Source: Azoarcus sp. (GTDB taxonomy: Bacteria > Pseudomonadota > Gammaproteobacteria > Burkholderiales > Rhodocyclaceae). From it: a stretch of 17,394 bases of DNA. The stretch lies in NCBI GenBank assembly GCA_023230755.1, contig JALNWS010000080.1:1-17394 (forward strand), written 5' to 3'. Each line of letters begins with the position of its first letter. The first letter of the stretch is position 1. Both the position numbers and the translations under genes were made by a program. Shown here piece after piece: positions 8,401-15,707 of the stretch. A model generated the notes under the pieces. The model ran no database searches and had not been told where the DNA came from. It worked only from the letters and a program-made list of their open reading frames with translations.

Positions 8401-9112
8401 CAGTCGCGGCCAGATCAAGATTGATCTGCCGGTAAGCGGCACCATGGACGACCCGGAGTTCAGCGTGTTCGGGCTGGTGGTCAAGGCGCTGTTCAATCTG
8501 ATAGGCAAGGCGATCACGTCGCCCTTCGCGCTGCTCGGGTCGGTGCTCGGTGGCGGCGAGGAGCTGTCACAGGTCGAGTTCGAGTCTGGTGCGCCCCTGC
8601 CGGGCGAGGCGGAGCAGAAGAAGCTGGCGGTGTTGGCCAAGGTGCTGGTTGACCGTGCCGGATTGCGGCTCGACATCACCGGTCTGTCCGATCCGGCGTC
8701 CGACCCTGAGGGTATTCGCCGCGCCAAGCTGGTGGATCAGGTGCGTGCAGTCAAGCTCAAGGCCATGATCAAGGGCGGACAAGCTGCGCCATCGCTGCAG
8801 AACATCGAGATTGCGGAGGACGAGTATCCCGCCCTGCTCGAAGAGGTTTATGACGCGACCGATATCAAGAAGCCGCGTAACTTCCTGGGCATTGCCAAGA
8901 GCTTGCCTGTCCCCGAGATGGAGGCCTTGCTGTTGCCGACGATGAAGGTGGGCGATGAGGATCTCAGGCAGCTTGCGCAACAGCGTGCGCAGAATGTGCG
9001 CGAGTGGCTGGTAACGACGGGCAAGGTGCCGCCCGAGCGTGTTTTCATGGTCAAGCCGACTGCGGCCAAGGCCGAAGCCGGTGGCAGACTGGTGTTGTTT
9101 TCCTTGCGCTGA
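5483..9112 (+). CDS. DUF748 / AsmA-like envelope protein
   Basis: A 1209-residue protein with one N-terminal membrane anchor (about residues 22-40) preceded by basic residues, then a very long periplasmic part rich in alternating beta-strand repeats. The opening EVSIDGVLFNPFTLAAEVRG and later blocks such as VVRFEDRSVPGPFRTRIEAINLD fit the DUF748 family. DUF748 belongs to the AsmA/TamB/YhdP-like group of long beta-groove proteins; some members help move phospholipid to the outer membrane or aid outer-membrane assembly, so an envelope role is inferred. An Ala/Lys/Pro-rich linker without structure spans about residues 344-385. The last 150 or so residues (ITGLSDPASDPEG, then RAQNVREWL) recall an OmpA-like peptidoglycan-binding fold, but weakly. 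The ATG has a GGAG upstream at 5472-5475. The carbinolamine dehydratase gene follows 14 bp later. Confidence 0.88.
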   Translation: MSDSTPGPTQQSRLQRFIRPAKWGVGVLLAVAVIGFGVVPPVARHYAVKILGETLGREVSIDGVLFNPFTLAAEVRGAKVMAADGQKADLSFERLDLNLELESIIRGGPVLHELSVDGLQLALVRLPGGRHNWSDVIERLGEQPESEGEARFSVGNIQLTDGRITVDDQVEGLQHELSDINIGIPFISNLPVKVDVFVEPSLSAKLNGKPLGISGRSKPFSDERETVVDFSLKDFQLPEWMPYLPFDPAFKLLSGVLGADMQLSFRQPADASPVVAVSGQVQIDRLEVQDKAGAPVLTVAEFGIELADVQPLVNRFQFSKLRLMQPELDLVRLADGGINLMQLMPKSAGKPPKADKNAAGTAKAPAAADGQKHVQEAGATSAAPAKLDFLLASARIRDGVVRFEDRSVPGPFRTRIEAINLDLRDLSTIGDMPAEIRLDYVSEAGEKLSHQDSLRLEPFQLDGNLIIEQLLPGRYGPYLAAAMPGGEIRSGRLDGSVRYKITLKGSEPQIEVNADALSLKDFVLGLKGDKGAALKLPQLNVSNAQVLVAERKVVVDELGVKGAAVSTVRQRNGDFDLMGLAGKATPANPAAKGETPWSVTVKKLALEDASLRVDDRSAGKPVVLEADGIALKVENFSTDKGAELKLDLKSRVNKRGKLGVSGTAVLEPLKTALTIDLDNVDLLPLQPYVLEETKIAISRGSLYAKAKLALSSARDGIKGRFTGDVGIANFSSIDRLNATDFVRWGSLSLNSIDLHLAPFALEVRDIALNDFYTRLILSDQGKLNLREIQAGTEVAEADRQKAEAALADGKTQGADMPPIKIGRIRVKGGNIAFSDRFVRPNYDANLTGMAGELTGLSSDPTTIAKLTLDGKVDSSAPVSINGEFNPFRQDQYLNIGASVKDFELTGLSSYSGKYVGYGIQRGKLSAELTYKIEERKLTAANQIFLDQLTFGEAVDSPDAVNLPVQLAVSLLKDSRGQIKIDLPVSGTMDDPEFSVFGLVVKALFNLIGKAITSPFALLGSVLGGGEELSQVEFESGAPLPGEAEQKKLAVLAKVLVDRAGLRLDITGLSDPASDPEGIRRAKLVDQVRAVKLKAMIKGGQAAPSLQNIEIAEDEYPALLEEVYDATDIKKPRNFLGIAKSLPVPEMEALLLPTMKVGDEDLRQLAQQRAQNVREWLVTTGKVPPERVFMVKPTAAKAEAGGRLVLFSLR

Positions 9113-9126
9113 ACCGGGAGGCGTGG

Positions 9127-9420
9127 ATGAAACTCAACGATGCGGAGCGCGCTGCGGCGCTGGCCGGCCTGCCGGGCTGGAAGGTGGTGAAAGGGCGGGA
9201 TGCAATCGAGCGTGAATTCCGCTTTGCGGACTTCAATGCGGCTTTCGGCTTCATGAGCCGGGCGGCATTGCAGGCGGAGAAGCTGGATCATCATCCCGAG
9301 TGGTTCAATGTCTATAACCGCGTGCATGTTGTGCTCAGCACGCACGATGCAGGCGGCCTCACCGCAAAGGATGTGGCGCTGGCGGCGTTCATGAACGGAC
9401 TGCTCCCGGCTGCATCCTGA
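9127..9420 (+). CDS. phhB: Pterin-4a-carbinolamine dehydratase
   Basis: A 97-residue protein of the PCD/DCoH family, which removes water from 4a-hydroxytetrahydropterin to recycle the cofactor of aromatic amino acid hydroxylases, in the cytoplasm. The active-site signature EKLDHHPEWFNVYNRV (residues 51-66) is intact, with H55, H56 and the later H73. Length matches the family. The ATG at 9127 is chosen because a GGGAGG ribosome site (9116-9121) lies 5 nt before it; the open frame extends upstream but that part overlaps the DUF748 gene out of frame. It is the second gene of a likely operon with the DUF748 gene. No phenylalanine hydroxylase gene is in the window, so the partner enzyme is unknown here. 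The symbol is by family; it could equally be a stand-alone PCD. Confidence 0.9.
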   Translation: MKLNDAERAAALAGLPGWKVVKGRDAIEREFRFADFNAAFGFMSRAALQAEKLDHHPEWFNVYNRVHVVLSTHDAGGLTAKDVALAAFMNGLLPAAS

Positions 9421-9448
9421 TGCGTGCCGGCGTGCAGGGCGCGACCGC

Positions 9449-10915
9449 TCAGCCGAAGTAGCCCTGCAGATACCAGTCGTGTGGTGGGTCCAGTTCGCGG
9501 AATACCCACCACAGGGCTTCATCGGCCGTACTCGCCGTGTAGTAGTCGCGACGAATGTCGTGACCATCCCACCACCCGTGTTCGATACGTTCCGGCCCGC
9601 GCAGGAGGCGAAGCTTGCGGGGGGCGTCGATCCGTCGCGGCCTGGGCAGTAACCACAGTGGCCGGAGGGGGGCGGGAGGGATGCCCAATTCGCGAACAGT
9701 GAGGTGAGATGATGTGCTTACTGATGTGCGCAATGACGTGCTGCGCCAGGCGCACTCGGGGCGGCGATCGGGGAAGGTGCTCAACTGCCGCACGCAGTTT
9801 TCTCCCAGTCGTGCCCGCAGACGGTCCAGTAACAGCAAGGCGTTTTCACGTTCGGTCGCAGGGTCGCCGAAGAGGTCGTTCGAGCGTGCGGCCAGCGCAC
9901 GCGGTGCGTGTGCGCTCAGCTTGATGCCTTCCACTGCCGATGGCAGTTCGAGTACCGCGAGCCGTTCGCGTGCGAGCAGGTTGAGTCTGGCTTCGTCGCG
10001 ACTCGGCGTGCCGGTAAGGATGTCGAGCGTCGTGTCCTCGCCGCGTTCGTGCACCAGGCTCAGGCGACAGTGGTCAATGCCCGCGTGCCGCGCGGTGAGC
10101 CAGCTTGTCAGGCCGGCAAACAGGCGCCGGGCGGCGAACATCAGGGGTTCGGTATTGATGCTTGCAGCGGGCAGGCTGAGCTCGGCAGTGTAGTGCTCGG
10201 GTGGGGTGTACTCGGGGCGCAGGTCGTGGGTTTCGCCATAGGCGCGGGCAAGCGTTTCACTGACGGCCTGAGCCTGGCGGCGGGCAAGGCCCGATGCGGG
10301 AAGGGCGCGGACTTCACCCAGGGTACGCAGCCCGAGGCCACTGAGAAGATCGAAACTGGCCGTGCTGATGGCGCTGTCGTCGGCAAGCAGGGTCAGCGGC
10401 AAGGCATCGAGGTGGGACTGCCAGTCCGGTGTCGGCGTGACGAGGGGCTGCGGACCGTGTTGCGCATGGCGTGCGAACCAGCGTGCAGCCAGCGGCGTGG
10501 GCGCGCTGGCACTGCAGACATCGACTCCCTGTTGCTGCAGCCCATCCTGCACGGCGGATTCGAGCGCATCAAGCCCCCCGAACAGGCGCAGGCTGGCGCT
10601 GACTTCCAGCAGGATGCAGTCGGGCGGGTCGAGACAGACACGGGAGGCGAATGCACCCGCCCAGGCCGCGAGCTCCTTCAGCATGGCTATTTCCCGCTCA
10701 GGGGTGCGTGCCACCAGGCGGAGTGTCGGCAGCATCGCCAGCGCGCTGGCCACGCCCTGACCGGGCTGTATGCCTTGTTTCCGGGCGCCTGGCGTGGCGG
10801 CAATGATCCGGGCTCGGGGTGTTTTCTCGGTGATGGCGAGCAAACCGGGGGCTGGCAGGCCGCGAATGAAAACCTGCAGGGGCAGTTCGGGAAGGATCAG
10901 GGCCAGCCAAAGCAT
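9449..10915 (-). CDS. imuB: ImuB, catalytically inactive Y-family DNA polymerase homologue
   Basis: A 488-residue protein of the Y-family polymerase superfamily. The start MLWLALILPELPLQVF lacks the metal-binding aspartate and DxDxFFA motif of active DinB/UmuC polymerases, and the second acidic motif is reduced to LLEVSASLRLFGG (about 102-114). This is the usual state of ImuB, which acts as a scaffold between ImuA, the beta clamp and the DnaE2 polymerase in SOS mutagenesis. A helix-hairpin-helix-like segment follows (LLSGLGLRTLGEVRALPASGLARR, read in parts at about 190-213). SNDLFG at 345-350 lies where other ImuB proteins have a clamp-binding motif and may serve as one. The end GWWDGHDIRRDYY...WYLQGYFG is typical. 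It lies 18 nt after imuA in the lexA operon and is convergent with phhB; dnaE2 is not adjacent. Confidence 0.92.
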   Translation of the reverse strand: MLWLALILPELPLQVFIRGLPAPGLLAITEKTPRARIIAATPGARKQGIQPGQGVASALAMLPTLRLVARTPEREIAMLKELAAWAGAFASRVCLDPPDCILLEVSASLRLFGGLDALESAVQDGLQQQGVDVCSASAPTPLAARWFARHAQHGPQPLVTPTPDWQSHLDALPLTLLADDSAISTASFDLLSGLGLRTLGEVRALPASGLARRQAQAVSETLARAYGETHDLRPEYTPPEHYTAELSLPAASINTEPLMFAARRLFAGLTSWLTARHAGIDHCRLSLVHERGEDTTLDILTGTPSRDEARLNLLARERLAVLELPSAVEGIKLSAHAPRALAARSNDLFGDPATERENALLLLDRLRARLGENCVRQLSTFPDRRPECAWRSTSLRTSVSTSSHLTVRELGIPPAPLRPLWLLPRPRRIDAPRKLRLLRGPERIEHGWWDGHDIRRDYYTASTADEALWWVFRELDPPHDWYLQGYFG

Positions 10916-10933
10916 TTCGGGACGCCTGCGGGG

Positions 10934-11563
10934 TCAAGGCCGGTCGCCGCACAAGGGCAGCACGATGGGCGCGTGTGCGAGCGGGCCCTTGCGCTTGAGC
11001 AGGTCGATGCGCAAAGCGCCTTGCCGGGCCGAGAGAGCCAGCCGCAGTGGTGCCGGTGAGGGCTGGCGCGCCGTGGCCAGCGTGCGGAACAGAAAGAGCG
11101 GTGTTGAGCCTTGTTCTGCTGCCAGTTGCAGGCGACGCAGTCCGGCGCTGTCGATCTGCGGCAGCCAGGCCAGGACGGCATGACAGCTGGCCGAGTCAAG
11201 GGCCTGGCGGGTGGCCCAGACTGCCTCTGCCGGTGTGGCCGGCGTGAGCAGCAGCAGTGATCCAAGATTGACGCCGGCAGCATGAAGAGCCGGGGCGTAA
11301 GGTATCTGCGGCGGGGCAATCCAGACCTGCCAGCGAGTCGGCCCGGACCGGCGCAACAGCGGCATCAGCAGCGAAAGCTCGCCTACACCGGTTTGGTCTG
11401 CCAGCAGTTCGGTCATCGCGGCGCCCGGCCAGCCGCCACCGGGCAACTCTGCGTCGAGCGCGGCATGACCTGTCGGCAGGACCGGCCCGTTCTGATGTGC
11501 GAGTTGCCGCCCCTGCCAGACCAGTCCGGCAGGAAGCGTAGCGAGAGCGGTGTGGGTCGGCAT
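10934..11563 (-). CDS. imuA: ImuA, RecA-like translesion synthesis accessory protein
   Basis: A 209-residue RecA/SulA-like protein. The family opening LPTGHAALDAELPGGGWP (about residues 29-46) followed by AAMTELL is clear, as is a downstream IDSAGLRRLQLAAEQG helix. The would-be Walker A region (DQTGVGELS, about 56-64) lacks the GKT/S of ATP-binding RecA proteins, as is common for proteobacterial ImuA. ImuA partners ImuB in the SOS-induced mutasome that copies past DNA damage (family knowledge). The ATG at 11563 is 22 nt after the lexA stop and has no clear ribosome site, so translation may rely on coupling. There is no LexA box of its own; control would come from the lexA promoter. Confidence 0.9.
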   Translation of the reverse strand: MPTHTALATLPAGLVWQGRQLAHQNGPVLPTGHAALDAELPGGGWPGAAMTELLADQTGVGELSLLMPLLRRSGPTRWQVWIAPPQIPYAPALHAAGVNLGSLLLLTPATPAEAVWATRQALDSASCHAVLAWLPQIDSAGLRRLQLAAEQGSTPLFLFRTLATARQPSPAPLRLALSARQGALRIDLLKRKGPLAHAPIVLPLCGDRP

Positions 11564-11585
11564 GGCGGCGGCGTGCGCCCGGCGC

Positions 11586-12194
11586 TCAGCTGTCCTTGCG
11601 GATCAGGCCGACCATGATGCCTTCGATCACAAGTTGCGATCGTTGCGGGTCGACCACGATCGGTTCGAAGTCGGGGTTTGCCGGCAGCAACGCTACCGTG
11701 CGGCCTTTGCGCTGCAGGGTCTTGACCGTGACTTCATCGTCGATACGGGCCACGACGATCTGGCCGTTGCGCGCCTCGGCAGCCCGATGGACTGCGATCA
11801 GGTCGCCGTCGAGAATGCCGGCGTCGCGCATGCTCATGCCGCGAACCCGCAACAGGTAATCGGCGCGGGGGGAGAACAGGGCGGGGTCGAGCTGGAAGTG
11901 TTTTTCGACATGCTCGGCGGCGAGAATCGGACTGCCTGCAGCCACCCGGCCGACCAGCGGCAGGCCAAGTGCCTGGGTCAGCCGGATACCGCGGGCACGC
12001 CCTTCCTCAAGTAAAATCGCGCCCTTGGCGGCGAGTGCGCGCAGATGGGTTTCTGCCGCATTTGGGGAGCGGAAGCCGAATGCCGTACACACTTCGAGAC
12101 GAGTGGGGGGGCGGCCCTCGCTCTGTACTGTCTCGCGGATGAAATCGAGAATTTCCTGCTGGCGTGCAGTCAGGTGTTCGCTGCGGGTACTCAT
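11586..12194 (-). CDS. lexA: LexA repressor of the SOS response
   Basis: A 202-residue LexA. The N-terminal winged helix is visible (helix-turn-helix about residues 28-48, RPPTRLEVCTAFGFRSPNAA). The self-cleavage bond Ala86-Gly87 (VAAGSP) and the serine/lysine pair Ser121 (RGMSMRD) and Lys158 (VTVKTLQ) lie at the spacing of E. coli LexA (84/85, 119, 156). It represses SOS genes until RecA filaments trigger cleavage. The ATG at 12194 is preferred over the one at 12200, because AGGAG (12205-12201) directly abuts the upstream ATG with no spacing but stands 6 nt before this one; the longer version would add only Met-Ala. The gene leads the lexA-imuA-imuB operon and is repressed through its own LexA box at 12214-12229. 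Confidence 0.96.
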   Translation of the reverse strand: MSTRSEHLTARQQEILDFIRETVQSEGRPPTRLEVCTAFGFRSPNAAETHLRALAAKGAILLEEGRARGIRLTQALGLPLVGRVAAGSPILAAEHVEKHFQLDPALFSPRADYLLRVRGMSMRDAGILDGDLIAVHRAAEARNGQIVVARIDDEVTVKTLQRKGRTVALLPANPDFEPIVVDPQRSQLVIEGIMVGLIRKDS

Positions 12195-12200
12195 GGCCAT

Positions 12201-12205
12201 CTCCT
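12201..12205 (-). promoter_or_regulatory. lexA ribosome binding site
   Basis: AGGAG on the minus strand. It touches the ATG at 12200 with no spacer, yet lies at the normal 6 nt from the ATG at 12194, so it favours the shorter LexA start. Confidence 0.7.
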
Positions 12206-12213
12206 GATCGTGG

Positions 12214-12229
12214 CTGTAATTTTAAACAG
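12214..12229 (-). promoter_or_regulatory. LexA (SOS) box
   Basis: The plus strand reads CTGTAATTTTAAACAG, a perfect CTGT-N8-ACAG match with an AT-rich centre, as in the E. coli-type operator used by beta- and gammaproteobacteria. It lies 19 nt upstream of the lexA start and covers the -10 element, so bound LexA would block its own promoter. Because it stands in the gap to the divergent peroxiredoxin leader, it might also affect that transcript. Confidence 0.93.
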
Positions 12230-12246
12230 TAAAATGTGCCGTGCAA
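12219..12246 (-). promoter_or_regulatory. lexA-imuAB promoter
   Basis: On the minus strand TAAAAT (12224-12219, five of six to the sigma-70 -10 consensus) is preceded at 16 bp by TTGCAC (12246-12241), a modest -35. The -10 lies wholly inside the LexA box. The predicted start of transcription is near 12212. Confidence 0.65.
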
Positions 12247-12450
12247 ATCTTTATCAGCAAACGGCGAATGACGCACTGCGTCTTGAGCGTGACGCAGGAC
12301 TGGGCTATTGATGACCCAGGTGCGTATTTCCGTCACCTGGCCGTGCCAAAACCAGAAAGGAGCGACACCATGTTTGTTGAGCCCCGATCACAGTCCGGTA
12401 GAGTTCGCACCGCCACTCCGTTAGAATCCGCTGAACGTCAGGGAGAATTC
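12247..12450 (+). other. Leader region upstream of the peroxiredoxin gene
   Basis: About 200 bp separate the lexA promoter from the peroxiredoxin ATG. The peroxiredoxin frame is open through this stretch, but its codons look non-coding: from the ATG at 12370 on, 11 of 26 non-start codons end in G or C, and rare AGA, TTA, CGA and TCA occur. A perfect 7-bp inverted repeat, CCAGGTG/CACCTGG (12316-12322 and 12334-12340), could form a hairpin with an 11-nt loop. After it comes a strong AAAGGAG (12356-12362) 7 nt before that ATG. TAGAAT (12422-12427) could be a -10 for a start near 12433, without a good -35. The region may be a regulated 5' leader or may code for a short extension. Confidence 0.4.
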
Positions 12451-12921
12451 ATGCTACAGAGCGGAGACATAGCCCCCGCCTTCACCTTGCCGGACGCGGA
12501 TATGGAGACTTTCGACCTCCTGTCCGCGCGTGGCAGGCAGCGTGTGATTCTCTATTTTTACCCGCGTGACAACACTCCGGGGTGCACGCTTCAGGCGGCC
12601 GACTTCAGCGACCATGAAGACGAATTTGCCCGTTGCGATTGCATCATCGTGGGTGTCAGTCCCGACGACGCCCTGACGCATGCCGAGTTTCGCGATCAGC
12701 ACGGACTGTCCGTCCGGCTGCTCTCCGATACCGATGCCGAGGTCGCGCATCTCTACGATGTGTGGCAGGCCAGGGAAGTCGACGGGGTAAAGAAGATGGG
12801 CGTGGCGCGGACAACCTTCATCATCGACAAGCAGGGTGTCATCCGCCACGTGCTCCGTGATGTCACGCCCCGCGGCCATGTGGCTGCGGTTCTAAAATTG
12901 ATTAAGGAACTGGATACATAG
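12451..12921 (+). CDS. Peroxiredoxin of the PrxQ/Bcp type
   Basis: A 156-residue thiol peroxidase that reduces hydrogen peroxide and organic peroxides in the cytoplasm, normally with thioredoxin. The active-site segment YFYPRDNTPGCTLQAADF holds the peroxidatic Cys45, with Thr42/Pro43 before it and the catalytic Arg120 (GVARTTF) later. The resolving cysteine that E. coli Bcp has five residues on is replaced by Ala50; the only other cysteines are C62 and C64, so the recycling route may differ. The ATG at 12451 has GGGAG (12440-12444) before it and matches the family N-terminus. A start at 12370 (27 extra residues) has a stronger ribosome site but poor codon use. The slyD-like gene begins one base after the stop, which suggests coupled translation. 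Confidence 0.9.
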   Translation: MLQSGDIAPAFTLPDADMETFDLLSARGRQRVILYFYPRDNTPGCTLQAADFSDHEDEFARCDCIIVGVSPDDALTHAEFRDQHGLSVRLLSDTDAEVAHLYDVWQAREVDGVKKMGVARTTFIIDKQGVIRHVLRDVTPRGHVAAVLKLIKELDT

Positions 12922-12922
12922 C

Positions 12923-13408
12923 ATGCAAACGGAAATTGCAAAGAACAGCGTCGTCACCCTCAAGTACACCGTGACCGACCCGGACGGTGCGGTGATCGAC
13001 GATGGTCAGCATCCGCTGGTTTATCTTCATGGTGGTTACGACGGCATCTTCCCGACGCTGGAAGAAGCGCTGCACGGCAAGAAAGTGGGCGAGAACTTCA
13101 AGATCAAGCTGCAGCCGGAAGACGCTTTCGGTGACTACGACGAAGAGCTGGTGCTGGTCGAGGACGCCAAGCTGTTCCCGGACAACATCGAGGTCGGCAT
13201 GTCGTTCGAGCGCGTGAGCGAGGATGGCGAAGAAGAAATCATCTACCGCATTACCGACATTGCCGAAGGCAAGGTGGTGGTCGATGGCAACCATCCGCTG
13301 GCTGGCGTGGCGCTGATCTTTGATGTAACGGTGTCCGAAGTACGTGCCGGTACTGAAGAAGAGATTGGCCATGGACACGTCCATGGTGCTGGCGGACATC
13401 ATCACTGA
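12923..13408 (+). CDS. slyD: SlyD-type FKBP peptidyl-prolyl cis-trans isomerase
   Basis: A 161-residue protein with the split FKBP fold of SlyD. The FKBP part spans residues 1-70 and 125-142, with YLHGGYDGIFPTLEEALHGKKVGE near the start (read in parts at 34-57). The insert-in-flap chaperone domain lies between them (about 71-125), and GNHPLAGVALIFDV returns to the FKBP fold. The tail is histidine-rich (GHGHVHGAGGHHH, 149-161), as in metal-binding SlyD proteins, which speed proline isomerisation, act as chaperones and deliver nickel to hydrogenase maturation. This tail is short and lacks the cysteines of E. coli SlyD, so nickel handling is less certain. The ATG lies one base after the peroxiredoxin stop, and an intrinsic terminator follows. 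Confidence 0.92.
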   Translation: MQTEIAKNSVVTLKYTVTDPDGAVIDDGQHPLVYLHGGYDGIFPTLEEALHGKKVGENFKIKLQPEDAFGDYDEELVLVEDAKLFPDNIEVGMSFERVSEDGEEEIIYRITDIAEGKVVVDGNHPLAGVALIFDVTVSEVRAGTEEEIGHGHVHGAGGHHH

Positions 13409-13417
13409 TCGTCTGAC

Positions 13418-13439
13418 GGGCCGCAGTAGCGGCCCTTTT
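13418..13439 (+). terminator. Intrinsic terminator after slyD
   Basis: A perfect 7-bp GC stem (GGGCCGC, loop AGTA, GCGGCCC) is followed directly by TTTTC. It starts 9 nt after the slyD stop and ends the peroxiredoxin-slyD unit before the ABC transporter gene. Confidence 0.88.
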
Positions 13440-13468
13440 CAATTCTGCTTCCGGATGACTCTTCCTGC

Positions 13469-15532
<2,064 letters not shown>

Positions 15533-15707
15533 GTACGAGGTGCAGCAATGGGGGCGTGCAGTGTCTTTCTTGCGCGGTCTGCGTGCATGTACCGCGACTC
15601 GAGCAGAACACTTGCTGTTTTGGCAGTAAGTTTCGGATATGGGGGCTTGAAGCACAAACAATGCGCCCCACATAAGACTCAACCCGAATTCACCAAGGAT
15701 GCCAGTC
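15533..15707 (+). promoter_or_regulatory. Intergenic region between the ABC gene and clpB
   Basis: This 175-bp gap holds an inverted repeat, CGCGGT/ACCGCG (15573-15578 and 15591-15596), without a T-run, so it is at best a weak terminator for the ABC gene. The heat-shock promoter of clpB (15646-15673) follows, then AAGGA (15695-15699), 8 nt before the clpB ATG. I see no small gene here. Confidence 0.5.
15646..15673 (+). promoter_or_regulatory. Sigma-32 (RpoH) heat-shock promoter of clpB
   Basis: CTTGAAG (15646-15652) and CCCCACAT (15666-15673) are separated by 13 nt. They closely match the RpoH consensus CTTGAAA, 11-16 nt, CCCCATNT. Transcription would begin near 15680, about 28 nt before the clpB start. 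Heat induction of clpB by RpoH is well established in proteobacteria. Confidence 0.88.

Noticed and set aside
9004..9126. Upstream extension of the pterin dehydratase frame
   Set aside because: It overlaps the DUF748 gene out of frame, and the family N-terminus and ribosome site both point to 9127.
9908..11059. A 383-codon rightward open frame across imuB and the end of imuA
   Set aside because: It is antisense to two recognised genes and has no known domain.
12269..12296. Repeated TGACGCA and the short palindrome GACGCACTGCGTC in the peroxiredoxin leader
   Set aside because: Too short and degenerate to separate from chance; no known regulator site matches.
15573..15596. Inverted repeat CGCGGT/ACCGCG as a terminator
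   Set aside because: The loop is 12 nt and no T-run follows, so an intrinsic terminator cannot be claimed.
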